Below are positions 20,216-31,653 of a DNA stretch of 64,000 nucleotides, piece after piece (within the stretch, counting starts at the first letter, position 1; each line of letters starts with the position of its first letter). The stretch spans positions 9,275-73,274 of the forward strand of contig NZ_NZMB01000016.1 of assembly GCF_002694385.1 (NCBI RefSeq), given 5' to 3'. The DNA comes from Sneathiella sp. (GTDB lineage Bacteria; Pseudomonadota; Alphaproteobacteria; Sneathiellales; Sneathiellaceae). The translations under genes and the position numbers were made by a program. Under the pieces are notes generated by a model. It saw only the letters and a list, made by a program, of their open reading frames with translations. It was not told the DNA's origin and searched no databases.

Positions 20216-20833
20216 ATGAGCAAACGCATTCAAGCGAAATATAAAATTGACCGCCGCATGGGTGAAAACCTGTGGGGCCGCCCGAAAAGCCCGGTTAACC
20301 GCCGCGATTACGGACCCGGCCAGCATGGCCAGGGCCGCCGCGGCAAACTCTCCGACTTCGGTATTCACCTGCGCGCCAAGCAGAAGCTGAAAGGCTATTA
20401 CGGCAACATCACCGAGAAAGCCTTCCGCCGTCTCTATGAAGAAGCCGTCCGTCTGAAGGGCGATACGTCCGAAAACCTCATCGGCCTGCTGGAACGTCGT
20501 CTCGACGCCGTTGTCTACCGCATGAAATTCGTGCCGACCGTTTTCGCGTCCCGCCAGTTCGTCAACCATGGCCATGTTCTGGTCAACGGCCAGAAGGTCA
20601 ATATCGCTTCCTATATGGTCAAGCCGGGCGATGTGGTTGAAGTCCGTCAGAAATCCAAGCAGCTCGCCCTCGTGCTCGAAGCTGCGGACAGCCCGGAACG
20701 GGACGTGCCGGAATATATCGAAGTCGATCACAAGGGCATGAAAGGCACCTTCAAAGCTGTGCCGAAGCTGGCCGATGTACCCTATCCGGTGATGATGGAA
20801 CCGAACCTGATCGTCGAATATTACTCCCGCTAA
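20216..20833 (+). CDS. rpsD: 30S ribosomal protein S4
   Basis: [49 protein letters not shown]...[11 protein letters not shown]. Confidence 0.97.
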   Translation: MSKRIQAKYKIDRRMGENLWGRPKSPVNRRDYGPGQHGQGRRGKLSDFGIHLRAKQKLKGYYGNITEKAFRRLYEEAVRLKGDTSENLIGLLERRLDAVVYRMKFVPTVFASRQFVNHGHVLVNGQKVNIASYMVKPGDVVEVRQKSKQLALVLEAADSPERDVPEYIEVDHKGMKGTFKAVPKLADVPYPVMMEPNLIVEYYSR

Positions 20834-20849
20834 TCCTCGGGAAACCAAT

Positions 20850-20885
20850 CAAAAAAGCCGGTGGCGAAAGTCCCCGGCTTTTTTA
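20850..20885 (+). terminator. Rho-independent terminator after rpsD
   Basis: AAAAAAGCCGG-tggcgaaagtc-CCCGGCTTTTTT stem plus U tract. Confidence 0.85.
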
Positions 20886-20905
20886 TTGCTCTTGCGCAAA
20901 AAACC

Positions 20906-21199
20906 TTAGAGCCCGCCGTCGCGCTTTTCCGCCTCGATGGATTTCTTCACCCTTTGATAATCAAAAATGCCGACAATGAGGGCGAGGGCGGCAAGCGGCA
21001 GCAGTGCCCAGCCGAGCAGTTGCAGCCAGTTGTCATCGACAAGCTGCAACAGCGCGACCGACCCCGCCGCCAGCCCCATCGCCGTCTTGATATAGGCCAT
21101 CAGGGTACGGCGATTGGCTAGCTCTGTCCGATGCACGGCAAGCTTGAAGGTATCTATATTACGCCGCTCCCCGAGCTGCGTCCCGTCCTTGTTATTCAT
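20906..21199 (-). CDS. DUF202 domain-containing membrane protein
   Basis: LAVHRTELANRRTLMAYIKTAMGLAAGSVALLQL... short 3-TM DUF202 pattern. Confidence 0.8.
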   Translation of the reverse strand: MNNKDGTQLGERRNIDTFKLAVHRTELANRRTLMAYIKTAMGLAAGSVALLQLVDDNWLQLLGWALLPLAALALIVGIFDYQRVKKSIEAEKRDGGL

Positions 21200-21250
21200 A
21201 CGACAAAGCTAGCAGCAAAAACCGGCGGGGAGCAAGAACGCTCTACGGTC

Positions 21251-21910
21251 TCAGGAAATGTCCAGCGGCGGATTGATCAGAACGGCGCTTTCCTCCGCCC
21301 CGTTTTCAATCAGCACGCGGGAGCCGTGGATCTTGACCCGCTTTGAGGCCACCAGCCGAAGGGCGAGGGGATAGAGGCGATGCTCCTGCTCCAGTATCCG
21401 GGCGGCGAGGGCATCCGGCGTATCGTCCTGCAGGATCGGCACGACGGCCTGCGCGATGATCGGCCCGTCATCCATTTCCGGGCGCACATAATGCACCGTG
21501 CAGCCGGTGAAACGGGCGCCGCTTTCAATCGCCCGCTCATGCACATGCAGCCCCTTGAAGGCCGGCAGCAGCGACGGATGGATATTGAGAATACGATCAC
21601 GCCAGCGGTTGACGAAATCCGCCGTCAGCAGCCGCATGAAACCGGCCAGGCAGATCAGATCGACCTTCACCGTCTCCAGATAACGGTTGATCTCCGCTTC
21701 GAATTCCGCCCGGCTTGCAAAATCACGATGGTCGATGACCCGCGTCGCGATGCTGTGTTCGGCCGCGAATTTAAGGCCCGCCGCCTCCGGATTATTGGAC
21801 AGGACGCTGACAATCTCCGCCGGGAACTCCGGGTCGCTGCAGGCCCGGACCAGCGACTGCATGTTGGAACCGCGGGACGAGATAAAAACCGCTACTTTCA
21901 GCTTTGCCAC
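21251..21910 (-). CDS. purN: phosphoribosylglycinamide formyltransferase (GTG start, overlaps the purM 3' end)
   Basis: [56 protein letters not shown]. Confidence 0.94.
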   Translation of the reverse strand: MAKLKVAVFISSRGSNMQSLVRACSDPEFPAEIVSVLSNNPEAAGLKFAAEHSIATRVIDHRDFASRAEFEAEINRYLETVKVDLICLAGFMRLLTADFVNRWRDRILNIHPSLLPAFKGLHVHERAIESGARFTGCTVHYVRPEMDDGPIIAQAVVPILQDDTPDALAARILEQEHRLYPLALRLVASKRVKIHGSRVLIENGAEESAVLINPPLDIS

Positions 21911-22980
21911 GTTTCTTCCAGCCCTGAAATGATGACCTGCGCCCCCGCATCTTCCCGCGGGACAAGCTCCCCGATGCGATAGACGGTTTCTCCGGCGGCG
22001 GAGAGCATGTTCTCCGCTTCCCCCGCGCGCTCGGCCGGGACAACGACGACCATGCCAAGGCCGCAGTTGAAGGTAGTCGCGAGTTCCTTCGGCGTGATAT
22101 TGCCAATCTCCGCCAGCCATCCGAACAGCGGCGGCAAGGGCCAGCTTGTAGCATCCAGCCGGGCGGCAAGATGCTTTGGCAGGACGCGCGGAATATTCTC
22201 ATACAGCCCGCCGCCGGTGATATGGGAAAGGGCGATGATATGGCCCGCGCGGATCGCTTCAAGACAGCTTTTCACATAAATGCGGGTCGGTTTGATCAGC
22301 GCCTCGCCTAGGGAGATATCAGCATCAAACGGGGCCGGGGCAGCATAATCGAGATTAAAATCGGCAACCAGACGACGGACCAGCGAAAACCCGTTAGAAT
22401 GCAAGCCGGAGGAGGCGAGGCCGAGCAGGACTTGTCCCGCCGCCAGATTGTCGGCCTTCAGCAGTTGGTCCCGCTCCACCGCGCCAACCGTAAATCCGGC
22501 GAGATCGTAATCGCCCTTGGCATACATGCCGGGCATTTCCGCTGTCTCCCCGCCGATCAGGGCACAGCCCGCCTGGCGGCAGCCTTCGGCAATCCCGGCA
22601 ATGATATCGCGCGCCGCGGCGACATCGAGGCCGCCGGTTGCGAAATAGTCGAGAAACAGCAGCGGTTCCGCCCCCTGGACAACCAGATCATTGACGCACA
22701 TGGCGACCAGATCAATGCCGACCGTCTCATGGCGATTCATGTCAATGGCGACTTTCAGCTTGGTGCCGACGCCATCGGTAGCGGAAACGAGGAGCGGGTC
22801 CGTGAAGCCTGCGGCGCGGGGATCGAAAAGCGCGCCAAAACCGCCAAGATCGGCGTCCGCCCCGGGTCTGCGGGTGGATGCGGCGAGGGGTTTGATAGCT
22901 TCGACAAGCGAGTTTCCTGCCACGATGTCGACGCCCGAGTCCTTGTAGCTGTAACTTTTTTTGGAGCTATCGGTATTCAT
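21898..22980 (-). CDS. purM: phosphoribosylformylglycinamidine cyclo-ligase
   Basis: [70 protein letters not shown]. Confidence 0.96.
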   Translation of the reverse strand: MNTDSSKKSYSYKDSGVDIVAGNSLVEAIKPLAASTRRPGADADLGGFGALFDPRAAGFTDPLLVSATDGVGTKLKVAIDMNRHETVGIDLVAMCVNDLVVQGAEPLLFLDYFATGGLDVAAARDIIAGIAEGCRQAGCALIGGETAEMPGMYAKGDYDLAGFTVGAVERDQLLKADNLAAGQVLLGLASSGLHSNGFSLVRRLVADFNLDYAAPAPFDADISLGEALIKPTRIYVKSCLEAIRAGHIIALSHITGGGLYENIPRVLPKHLAARLDATSWPLPPLFGWLAEIGNITPKELATTFNCGLGMVVVVPAERAGEAENMLSAAGETVYRIGELVPREDAGAQVIISGLEETWQS

Positions 22981-23047
22981 AAGTTATGCTGCATCCGAGA
23001 TTTGGGGTTATGATCGGGTCAACATACTTTTTTTCCGGTGGTTTGCA

Positions 23048-24202
23048 ATGACGGAAACACAGACAAAAACATTCTTTTCGCGCTTTTCATGGCTGTTTTG
23101 CCTCATCCTGGCATTTGCTTGCCTGGCGGGGGCACCACGGGCCGTGCTGGCCGATGAGGATTTCTATGTCGTGCAGGATATTGCCGTCGACGAAACCGCC
23201 GCCTCCGCGGCCGAGGCGCGCACAATCGCCGTCGCCAAAGGGCAGGAGCGGGCCTTTGCCGCGCTGCTTCGCCGTCTGGTGCCCGCCAGCCATCATGATC
23301 GGCTGCCCGCCCTGTCGGAATCCGACATCACGCCGCTTGTCGCCTCTTTTCAGGTCGCCGATGAGCGCAGCTCAGCCCGGCGCTATCTCGCCGATCTGAC
23401 GTTTGAATTCAAGCGCGATGATGTCCGCAGCCTGCTGCGGGCCGACCGGCTGCCCTTTTCGGAAGCTGTGGCGCGACCGATTCTCATTCTTCCCGTCTAT
23501 CAGGAGGACGGCCAGGCCAACCTGTGGGCCTACCCAAACCCGTGGCGTGACGTGTGGGTGGATGTGATCGACTATGGCGTCCGTCCGCAGGCGCCGGATA
23601 CTCTCCGCGATGACTGGGCGCAACCTTTTGTGCAGCCGGTGCTGGTGCCCGCCGGGGATATCGCCGATATGCGAACCATCGATGGTCAAAAGGCGCTGGC
23701 GATGAACCCGTCGGCAATCGATACGCTGAAGCGCAATTATGATGTCTCCGCCGTGCATGTCATCAGTGTCACCCCCCGCAGCGCGCCGGATGGCACGCCG
23801 CTTCTTGATGTCAGCCATCAGCGCAGCGACCGGGAAGGTCCGGCAACAATGCGGGTTTTCCGCGGCACGGAAGATCACGAAATGCTGATGCAAAGCGTGG
23901 TTTTCAACCTGCTGGGCGAGCTGCAGGAAGAATGGAAAAGCCGCAATGTCCTTGATTTCGGCACCGAGACGACGCTTGCCGTAACAACGAAGATCCGTGA
24001 TCTGCCGGGCTGGCTGACGCTGCAACGGCAGGTGGAGAGTCTCTCCAACGTCAGCGGCGTGAAAGTCCGCGACCTGTCAGTGGAGGAGGCCTTCTGGAAC
24101 ATCACCTATATCGGCAGCATGGACCAGCTTGTCGCCGCGCTGGATCGGCGAAACCTTGCCCTGGTCGAGCATATGGGCTACTGGACGCTGGACCCGAAGT
24201 AA
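23048..24202 (+). CDS. DUF2066 domain-containing protein with signal peptide
   Basis: LFCLILAFACLAGAPRAVLADEDFYVVQDIAVDETAASAAEARTIAVAKGQERAFAALLRRLVP, typical DUF2066 start; neighbours match (purM / CDP-alcohol PT / PerM). Confidence 0.8.
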   Translation: MTETQTKTFFSRFSWLFCLILAFACLAGAPRAVLADEDFYVVQDIAVDETAASAAEARTIAVAKGQERAFAALLRRLVPASHHDRLPALSESDITPLVASFQVADERSSARRYLADLTFEFKRDDVRSLLRADRLPFSEAVARPILILPVYQEDGQANLWAYPNPWRDVWVDVIDYGVRPQAPDTLRDDWAQPFVQPVLVPAGDIADMRTIDGQKALAMNPSAIDTLKRNYDVSAVHVISVTPRSAPDGTPLLDVSHQRSDREGPATMRVFRGTEDHEMLMQSVVFNLLGELQEEWKSRNVLDFGTETTLAVTTKIRDLPGWLTLQRQVESLSNVSGVKVRDLSVEEAFWNITYIGSMDQLVAALDRRNLALVEHMGYWTLDPK

Positions 24203-24252
24203 GCCATACAGAACATTGAAAAGACAGTATATATTGTTACCCGGACATTACA

Positions 24253-24798
24253 TTGAATATTCCCAACAGCCTTACGCTTCTCCGTATGTTACTGGTGCCC
24301 GTCATTGTCTGGCTGATTCTGGCGGAACAGATGTATGCGGCGTTCCTCACCTTTTTGCTGGCGGGGTTGTCGGATGCGCTTGACGGGCTGATCGCGAAGC
24401 AGTTCAACCTTGTCACTCCGCTTGGCACCTATCTCGACCCGCTGGCCGACAAGATCCTGCTGGTGTCCATCTATGTCACCCTCGGTATTCAGGAAGACCT
24501 GCCGAGCTGGCTGGTCATTCTGGTGGTCAGCCGGGATTTTCTCATCATCGGCGGCATTATTTTTACATTCTTGCTGGAGCTGAACATCACGATCGTCCCC
24601 TCGAAGCTGAGCAAATTGAACACCTTCTGCCAGATTTTGCTCGCCGCCTTCGTCCTTGCTGACAAGGGGCTGGAGGCCGGGTTCAATGGCGCCATTGACC
24701 TGTTCGTCTATGTGGTGGCGGCAACCACGGTGCTGTCGGGCATCGCCTATACCTTGCAATGGTTCCGGCAGAACAGCCATGAGACGGGGGCGTCATGA
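24253..24798 (+). CDS. CDP-alcohol phosphatidyltransferase family protein (PgsA-like; TTG start)
   Basis: NIPNSLTLLRMLLVPVIVWL...DALDGLIAKQFNLVTPLGTYLDPLADK: CDP-OH-P signature DG(X)2AR(X)8G(X)3D(X)3D-like. Confidence 0.88.
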   Translation: MNIPNSLTLLRMLLVPVIVWLILAEQMYAAFLTFLLAGLSDALDGLIAKQFNLVTPLGTYLDPLADKILLVSIYVTLGIQEDLPSWLVILVVSRDFLIIGGIIFTFLLELNITIVPSKLSKLNTFCQILLAAFVLADKGLEAGFNGAIDLFVYVVAATTVLSGIAYTLQWFRQNSHETGAS

Positions 24799-25889
24799 CC
24801 TTAAAGCAACAAATGAAATTCTGGGGGATTGCGCTTGTCGCCTTCGTCCTGTTCCTGATCCTGCTGAGCGATATCCTGCTGCCCTTTGTTCTGGGCATGG
24901 GGGTTGCCTATTTTCTGGATCCGGTGGCCGACCGCCTGGAAGAGGCGGGGTTCAGCCGCACCGCCGCGACGGCAATTATCATCGGCCTGTTCCTGGTGCT
25001 GGTTAATCTGGCGCTGTTCCTGATTGTTCCGATTATCATTGATCAGGTGCTCGGCCTCATCGACAATATGCCAGGCTATTATGAGAATATCCGCAGTTTC
25101 CTGATGCCCATCATTGACCGCTTCGTTGACCTTCCGGCCTGGCGCCAGAATGAGGAGTTCAACAATACGGTTGGTCAATATATCGGTGAAATGGCGAAGA
25201 AGCTGGCGACGCTGTCGGAAAATATTGTCGGCGGCGGGCTGGCCTTCGTTAATCTCATCACGCTGCTGGTTATTTCCCCGGTCGTCGCCTTCTACCTGCT
25301 CAGGGACTGGGATCATATCGTCGAGCGGATTGATAGCTGGCTGCCGAAGAAACATGCGGAACAGATCCGCACGCTGGCGCGGCGGATTGATGACGTTCTT
25401 GCCGGTTTCGTGCGCGGCCAGTCACTTGTCTGCCTGATTCTCGCCGCTTATTATGGTCTGGCGCTGATGCTGACCGGGCTCGAATTCGGCTTTCTCATCG
25501 GCATCATCACCGGCCTTATTTCCTTCATTCCCTTTGTCGGCGCGATCATCGGTTTTATCGCTTCCGTCGGCGTGGCGCTGATCCAGTTCTGGCCCGATTA
25601 CATCATGATCGGCGCGGTGGTGATTATTTTCATTATCGGACAGGTTCTGGAAGGATATGTACTTGTCCCCAATCTGGTCGGCGGCAAGGTCGGGCTGCAT
25701 CCGGTCTGGGTGATGTTTGGCCTGCTGGCAGGCGGCAGCCTGTTCGGATTTGTCGGCGTGCTGATTGCCGTGCCCATGGCGGCGGTGATCGGCGTGCTCA
25801 GCCGCTTCGCCATCGAGCAGTATCTGCAAAGCCCCATCTATGGCGCGCCGCCGCCAGAAGGGCCGGGCAACGACAGTACGAAAGAATAG
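24795..25889 (+). CDS. AI-2E family transporter / PerM-like permease
   Basis: LPFVLGMGVAYFLDPVADRLEE, SFIPFVGAIIGFI, GKVGLHPVWVMFGLLAGGSLFGFVGVLIAVPMAAVIGVL. Confidence 0.92.
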   Translation: MTLKQQMKFWGIALVAFVLFLILLSDILLPFVLGMGVAYFLDPVADRLEEAGFSRTAATAIIIGLFLVLVNLALFLIVPIIIDQVLGLIDNMPGYYENIRSFLMPIIDRFVDLPAWRQNEEFNNTVGQYIGEMAKKLATLSENIVGGGLAFVNLITLLVISPVVAFYLLRDWDHIVERIDSWLPKKHAEQIRTLARRIDDVLAGFVRGQSLVCLILAAYYGLALMLTGLEFGFLIGIITGLISFIPFVGAIIGFIASVGVALIQFWPDYIMIGAVVIIFIIGQVLEGYVLVPNLVGGKVGLHPVWVMFGLLAGGSLFGFVGVLIAVPMAAVIGVLSRFAIEQYLQSPIYGAPPPEGPGNDSTKE

Positions 25890-25890
25890 C

Positions 25891-26577
25891 ATGGTCGCCG
25901 CGCAAATTCCGATGGTTTTTCCCGTCCGGGCGGCGCAGGGGCGGGATGATTTCCTCGTCACCAGCAGCAATTGCGACGCGGTGGCATGGATTGACCGCTG
26001 GCCGGACTGGCCCGCCAACATCCTCATCCTCACCGGTCCGCCCGGATGCGGCAAAAGCCATCTCGCCCATGTCTGGCAGACCGTCAGCGGGGCGGAAATC
26101 CTGTCTTTGGAAACACTCAATTCACTCGGAATAGAGGCGCTGACGAAGCGCGCCGCGCAGCCCCTTATCCTTGAGGATATGGATGAAATGATCGGCCGGG
26201 AAATTGAGGAAGAAACGATTTTCCACCTCTACAATCTCCTCCAGGAGAAAGGCGGCAGCCTGTTGATCACCGCGAAATCCGCCCCCGCCACTTGGCCCCT
26301 GGCATTGGCGGACCTCAAATCACGTCTCGGCACCATTGCGCTCGCACGTATTGCCGAGCCTGATGACGCGCTGTTCGCGGCGCTTCTGGTCAAACATTTT
26401 TCCGATCGCCAGCTTGCCGTTCCCCCCGATGTCGTCCAATATATCGTTGAACGGCTGGAGCGTTCCTTCGCGGCGGCGGAACGCTTCGTCACCCGCCTCG
26501 ATGACAACGCACTCGCCCGCAAAAGAAAAATCACCCTCGCTCTCGTGCGGGAGGTAATGAAGGAAGAGCAGGAGTAG
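25891..26577 (+). CDS. DnaA-related / HdaA-like AAA+ regulator
   Basis: LILTGPPGCGKSHLAHVWQ (Walker A), LILEDMDEM; located right after the PerM gene as in many Alphaproteobacteria. Confidence 0.8.
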   Translation: MVAAQIPMVFPVRAAQGRDDFLVTSSNCDAVAWIDRWPDWPANILILTGPPGCGKSHLAHVWQTVSGAEILSLETLNSLGIEALTKRAAQPLILEDMDEMIGREIEEETIFHLYNLLQEKGGSLLITAKSAPATWPLALADLKSRLGTIALARIAEPDDALFAALLVKHFSDRQLAVPPDVVQYIVERLERSFAAAERFVTRLDDNALARKRKITLALVREVMKEEQE

Positions 26578-26581
26578 GGAA

Positions 26582-27361
26582 ATGGATCTCGGGATTTCAG
26601 GAAAATGGGCGATTGTCTGCGCCTCCAGCAAAGGTCTGGGGCGGGGCTCGGCGGAAGCGCTGGCCGCAGAGGGCGTCAATCTGGTGATTACGGCCCGCAC
26701 GGCGGAAACATTGGAAGCCACTGCCGATCATATCCGCAAAAGCTGGCCGGTTGAGGTGATCGCCATCCCGGGGGATATTACGACGGAGGCGGGCCGCGCC
26801 GAAGTGCTGAAAGCCTGTCCGGCGCCCGATATCCTCGTGAATAATGCCGGTGGGCCGCCGCCCGGCGACTTCCGGGACTGGAGTCTGGAAGACTGGCAGA
26901 AGGCGCTCAACGCCAATATGCTGACGCCGATCGAGATGATCAAGGCGACCGTGGACGGCATGCAGGCGCGCGGCTTCGGCCGCATCGTCAATATCACCTC
27001 CGCCGCCGTGAAATCGCCCATTGATATTCTTGGCCTGTCCAACGGGGCGCGGGCCGGGCTGACCGGTTTTGTCGCCGGGATATCACGCAAGACCGTTGCC
27101 CATAATGTGACCATCAACAACCTGCTGCCGGGGCCGTTCGATACCGACCGGCTGGCCGGCAATTTCAAGGCCGTTTCCAAAGCAACTGGTAAATCCATCG
27201 CCGAAGTGAAGGCGGAGCGGGCGGCGCAAAATCCCGCCGGACGGTTCGGCACCGCAGAGGAATTCGGCGCCGCCTGCGCCTTTCTCTGCAGCGACAAGGC
27301 AGGGTTCATCACCGGCCAGAACATCCTGATGGACGGCGGCGCCTTTCCGGGTACAATGTAG
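26582..27361 (+). CDS. SDR family oxidoreductase
   Basis: IVCASSKGLGRGSAEALAAEGVNLVITART, NNAGGPPPGDF, GFITGQNILMDGG. Confidence 0.9.
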   Translation: MDLGISGKWAIVCASSKGLGRGSAEALAAEGVNLVITARTAETLEATADHIRKSWPVEVIAIPGDITTEAGRAEVLKACPAPDILVNNAGGPPPGDFRDWSLEDWQKALNANMLTPIEMIKATVDGMQARGFGRIVNITSAAVKSPIDILGLSNGARAGLTGFVAGISRKTVAHNVTINNLLPGPFDTDRLAGNFKAVSKATGKSIAEVKAERAAQNPAGRFGTAEEFGAACAFLCSDKAGFITGQNILMDGGAFPGTM

Positions 27362-27390
27362 CGATCATCTCATCTGTGGGAGGGGTAACG

Positions 27391-27822
27391 ATGCGTTTTT
27401 CTATCCTGCTGGCCGCCGTTGGCGCCGCCTTTCTGTTCTCCGCCGATCCCGCCGCAGCGGCGGACGCCACAGGCATCTGGGCAACGAAAGACGGCAACAG
27501 CCATGTCAAAATTGCGCCCTGCAACGACAAGCTGTGCGGGGAAATCATCTGGCTGAAAGAACCCTTGACGCCGGAAGGCAAACCGAAAACAGATCAGCAC
27601 AACAGCGATGAGACCTTGCGCAGTCGCCCCATTATCGGCCTGCAGATGCTGAGCGGATTCGTCAAGGATGGCGAAAGCGAATGGGACGATGGTGAAATCT
27701 ATAACCCCGAGGATGGCAAGACCTATAGCGCCAAGATGGAGCTGGTCAAGCCGGATGCGCTGGAAGTCAAGGGCTGCGTGCTGATGTTCTGCCAAACGCA
27801 GGACTGGACGCGGGTGGAGTGA
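27391..27822 (+). CDS. DUF2147 domain-containing periplasmic protein
   Basis: Signal peptide; DATGIWATKDGNSHVKIAPCNDKLCGEIIWLKEP...GEIYNPEDGKTYSAKMEL. Confidence 0.85.
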   Translation: MRFSILLAAVGAAFLFSADPAAAADATGIWATKDGNSHVKIAPCNDKLCGEIIWLKEPLTPEGKPKTDQHNSDETLRSRPIIGLQMLSGFVKDGESEWDDGEIYNPEDGKTYSAKMELVKPDALEVKGCVLMFCQTQDWTRVE

Positions 27823-27947
27823 TTTTTTTACCAATCTCCGCTATAAAGGCCGGAGTGGGAATTTTTTCCGTATTGTCATAAATCCGAGATTAAATCCCTA
27901 TATCAGTGTCAAGGCATTGAATTTCCGGAACTGGAGCAGGGGTTGGT

Positions 27948-30095
27948 ATGTCGGCAAAATCAGACATGGTGGATGAGGAAAAGATCAATCTCCTGAAGAG
28001 CCCGAAACGGTTCATCAATCGGGAGCTGTCGTGGCTGTCCTTCAACTGGCGGGTTCTCGAGGAATCGGCCAACCCGGCGCATCCGCTGCTGGAACGCCTC
28101 CGTTTTCTCTCCATCTCCGCCGCCAATCTTGATGAGTTCTTCATGGTCCGCGTCGCCGGGCTGTGGGGCCAGATCCGGGCCAATGTGAAAACCATCAGCG
28201 ATGACGGGTTGACGCCCGCGCAGCAGCTGGCCGAGGTGGAAAGCAAGGCAACACGCCTGATGCATGAGCAGAATCAGCAATGGCGCACGCTGATCAAGGA
28301 ATTACGGGATAATGGCATCTCCGTCCTCTCGCCGACGGAACTCACGCGCCAGGAGAAAAACTGGCTCGAAGATCACTTCATGCAGGAAATCTATCCGGTG
28401 CTGACGCCCATGGCGCTCGATCCGGCGCATCCCTTTCCCTTCATCCAGAATCTCGGCTTCGGCATGTTTCTGGAACTCGCCCGCAAGGAACCGGACCGCA
28501 ATCTGAAAGCGCTGCTGCTGCTGCCGCAGACGCTGGATCGCTTCATCCGCCTGCCGGGCGGGAAAATCCGCTTTATCAGCCTTGAAAACACGGTGATGCT
28601 GTTCCTCAACCATCTGTTCCCCGGCTATGATGTCGCCAGCAAGGGCATGTTCCGCATCGTCCGCGATAGCGATATCGAGGTGGAGGAAGAGGCCGAGGAT
28701 CTGGTGCGGCTGTTTGAATCCGCCCTCAAGCGCCGCCGCCGCGGCAGCGTTATCCGCCTCAAGGTGGATAAGGACATGCCGGAGGAGTTTGTCGATTACC
28801 TGAGCCGGGAGCTGGAGCTTGACAACCGCGCCGCCATCGTGGTGGACGGTATTCTCGGCCTGTCCGATACTGCCGCGCTGATCACGCCGGAGCGTCCCGA
28901 TCTCTGTTTCAAACCCTACACGCCGCGCTATCCGGAGCGGGTACGCGATGCGGCCGGGGATATCTTCGCCGCCATCGCCACGAAAGACTTCATCGTCCAT
29001 CACCCCTATGAGAGTTTCGATGTCGTCGTGCAGTTCCTGCAGCAGGCGGCGGCGGATCCAAACGTTATCGCCATCAAGCATACGCTGTACCGGACGTCCA
29101 CCAACTCCCCGGTTGTCCGCGCCCTGATTGAGGCGGCGGAGGCGGGCAAGTCCGTCACCGCGCTGATCGAACTGAAGGCCCGCTTTGATGAAGCGGCGAA
29201 CATTAAATGGGCGCGCGATCTGGAGCGGGCCGGGGCGCAGGTCATCTATGGCTTTATCGACCTTAAAACCCACGCCAAGGTGTCCGTCGTTGTCCGGCGC
29301 GAGGGGCGGGGCCTTAAAACCTACATGCACTTTGGCACGGGCAACTACCATCCGATCAACGCGCGTATTTATTCCGACCTGTCGATGTTCACCACCGATG
29401 CGGAGCTCGCCAGCGATGTCTCGCTGATGTTCAATTACATCACCGGATATGCCAAGCCGAAGGGGCTGAAAAAGCTCGTGCTTTCCCCCTACAGTCTGCG
29501 CAAATCTCTGATCGAGATGATTGAGAAGGAAATCGCCTTCGCCAGGAACGGCAAGCCCGCCGCTATCTGGGCAAAGATGAATTCCCTCGTTGATCCGCAG
29601 CTTATTGACGCGCTCTACCGGGCCAGCAATGCGGGCGTCGATATCCGGCTTGTCATCCGCGGCATCTGCTGCCTGCGGCCCGGCATCAAGGGGATGTCGG
29701 AGAATATCCAGGTGACGAGCATCGTCGGGCGTTTTCTGGAACATTCGCGTATTGTCTGTTTCGGCAATGGCCACAAGATTCCCTCCGATCATGCGAAGGT
29801 ATTTATCTCTTCCGCTGACTGGATGCCGCGCAGCTTTGATCGGCGTGTCGAAACACTGGTGCCCGTCACCAACGAAACCATCCACCGGCAGGTGCTGGAC
29901 CAGATCATGGTGGTATGCCTGAAAGACAACCAGCAAAGCTGGAAACTGCGCGAAAACGGCGAATATGAGCGTGTCACCAATGGCGCGGAGTCATTTTGCG
30001 CTCACAATTATTTTATGACCAATCCGTCTTTATCTGGACGCGGCAAGGCTTTGCTTGTAAAGGAACCAGTACCGAAGCTTGTTCCGCCAAGCTGA
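27948..30095 (+). CDS. ppk1: polyphosphate kinase 1
   Basis: [70 protein letters not shown]. Confidence 0.96.
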   Translation: MSAKSDMVDEEKINLLKSPKRFINRELSWLSFNWRVLEESANPAHPLLERLRFLSISAANLDEFFMVRVAGLWGQIRANVKTISDDGLTPAQQLAEVESKATRLMHEQNQQWRTLIKELRDNGISVLSPTELTRQEKNWLEDHFMQEIYPVLTPMALDPAHPFPFIQNLGFGMFLELARKEPDRNLKALLLLPQTLDRFIRLPGGKIRFISLENTVMLFLNHLFPGYDVASKGMFRIVRDSDIEVEEEAEDLVRLFESALKRRRRGSVIRLKVDKDMPEEFVDYLSRELELDNRAAIVVDGILGLSDTAALITPERPDLCFKPYTPRYPERVRDAAGDIFAAIATKDFIVHHPYESFDVVVQFLQQAAADPNVIAIKHTLYRTSTNSPVVRALIEAAEAGKSVTALIELKARFDEAANIKWARDLERAGAQVIYGFIDLKTHAKVSVVVRREGRGLKTYMHFGTGNYHPINARIYSDLSMFTTDAELASDVSLMFNYITGYAKPKGLKKLVLSPYSLRKSLIEMIEKEIAFARNGKPAAIWAKMNSLVDPQLIDALYRASNAGVDIRLVIRGICCLRPGIKGMSENIQVTSIVGRFLEHSRIVCFGNGHKIPSDHAKVFISSADWMPRSFDRRVETLVPVTNETIHRQVLDQIMVVCLKDNQQSWKLRENGEYERVTNGAESFCAHNYFMTNPSLSGRGKALLVKEPVPKLVPPS

Positions 30096-30132
30096 CATAC
30101 AGCGTTAAAATACTGTAGGTGCCAGAAAAAGT

Positions 30133-31653
30133 ATGGAAGATCGGGATAGAGAACTGGACCCCGCCGTCAAGGTGTCGGACCGGTCAACCGCAGTGATTGA
30201 TATCGGTTCGAACTCGGTCCGTCTGGTGGTTTTTGACGGGCCACAGCGGGTTCCCCTCCCCAAATTCAATGAAAAGGTGATGTGCGGTCTCGGGCAGGAG
30301 CTCGGGACGACTGGACGGCTGGGCGAGAAGGCCATGACGGAGGCGCTGGCTGCGCTGCGCCGTTATGCCGCGCTGGTCCATCACATGGGAATCGAGCGCG
30401 TTATGGTCGCCGCCACCGCCGCCGTGCGTGAGGCGGAGAACGGCTCCGAATTTGTTTCCGAGATTGAGCAGCAGTGCGATCTCAATGTGCAGGTGCTGAG
30501 CGGCCGTCAGGAGGCACGCTATTCCGGCCTTGGTGTTCTGTCCGGTATTCCCCATGCGGATGGCGTTGCCGGGGACCTCGGCGGCGGTAGCCTGGAGCTG
30601 GTGGAAATTTCCGACTTTCGCATCCATGAGACGGCGACATTGCCGCTGGGCGCACTGCGCCTGTCACATATGGGGATGACGGAAGCGAAGCTGCGCAAGA
30701 CGATCAACAAGAAATTTGAGAAGGCAAGCTGGCTGGAGAAGCTGACCGCCCGGAATTTCTATGCGGTCGGGGGCGCCTGGCGCGTCCTTGCCCGCTATCA
30801 TATTATCAAGACCAACCACCCGCTGACCATCATCCATAATTACCGCCTGACCGCTGATCAGATCAGCGTTCTGATCGACGAAATTCTCGCCATGTCGATC
30901 GAGGATATGTATAACGCCAACGGCATCCCGAAATCCCGCGCCAACACCATGCATACCGCCGCCATCATCCTGCAGGAGTTGATGGCCAAGGTGACGCCGA
31001 AGAATGTTGTCTTTTCCGGCAATGGCCTGCGTGAGGGGATGCTGTTTTCCGAACTCAAGAAATCCGTCCGCAAGCGTGATCCGCTGCTCGATGCCTGCCG
31101 CGACATGGCCGCGAGTGAAGGCCGTTTCCCCGAACATGGCGAAGAAATCTATGAGTGGCTGAAAGATGTGCTGCAAATGTCGGACCGCAAGAGCAAGCGG
31201 TTGATAATGGCCGCCGCGACCCTGTCTGACATCGCCTGGTGGGCCAATTCTGACTATCGCGCGGCGCAGGCTTTCCGGCGGATTTTCCGCGCCCCTTTCA
31301 GCGGCATCGGCCATCGCGGTCGGGCAGTTGTCGCGCTTTCCGTCTATGCCCGTTACAAGGGGGATTTGAGCGGCCCGGCGACAATGGACTGTCTCAGGCT
31401 GCTGACCGAGGAGGAGGCGAAAAACGCGCTGATCACCGGTCTCGCCATGCGGCTCTCCCACACGCTGAGCGGCGGAACCATCGGTATTCTGGCGCAAACG
31501 CGGCTTGAAATTTCCACATCCACCGTCACCCTCAAAATTCCGTCATCGCTCGCGGCGCTGGTCGGGCATCATGTCCGCAAACAGCTCGACAGCCTTGCCG
31601 GTAGCCTTGGCTCCGATGCGAAAATCGAGGTTATTCCAGGGAAATTATCCTGA
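30133..31653 (+). CDS. ppx: exopolyphosphatase / Ppx-GppA family
   Basis: AVIDIGSNSVRLVVFDG, VAATAAVREAENGSEFV, GDLGGGSLELVEI. Confidence 0.92.
   Translation: MEDRDRELDPAVKVSDRSTAVIDIGSNSVRLVVFDGPQRVPLPKFNEKVMCGLGQELGTTGRLGEKAMTEALAALRRYAALVHHMGIERVMVAATAAVREAENGSEFVSEIEQQCDLNVQVLSGRQEARYSGLGVLSGIPHADGVAGDLGGGSLELVEISDFRIHETATLPLGALRLSHMGMTEAKLRKTINKKFEKASWLEKLTARNFYAVGGAWRVLARYHIIKTNHPLTIIHNYRLTADQISVLIDEILAMSIEDMYNANGIPKSRANTMHTAAIILQELMAKVTPKNVVFSGNGLREGMLFSELKKSVRKRDPLLDACRDMAASEGRFPEHGEEIYEWLKDVLQMSDRKSKRLIMAAATLSDIAWWANSDYRAAQAFRRIFRAPFSGIGHRGRAVVALSVYARYKGDLSGPATMDCLRLLTEEEAKNALITGLAMRLSHTLSGGTIGILAQTRLEISTSTVTLKIPSSLAALVGHHVRKQLDSLAGSLGSDAKIEVIPGKLS

Noticed and set aside
27823-27947. 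Possible Pho box upstream of ppk1 (attgtcataaat)
   Set aside because: Only one half-site-like match; no second CTGTCAT-like half at the required spacing.
28302-29936. 544-aa antisense ORF opposite ppk1
   Set aside because: Shadow ORF; the sense strand is strongly conserved polyphosphate kinase.
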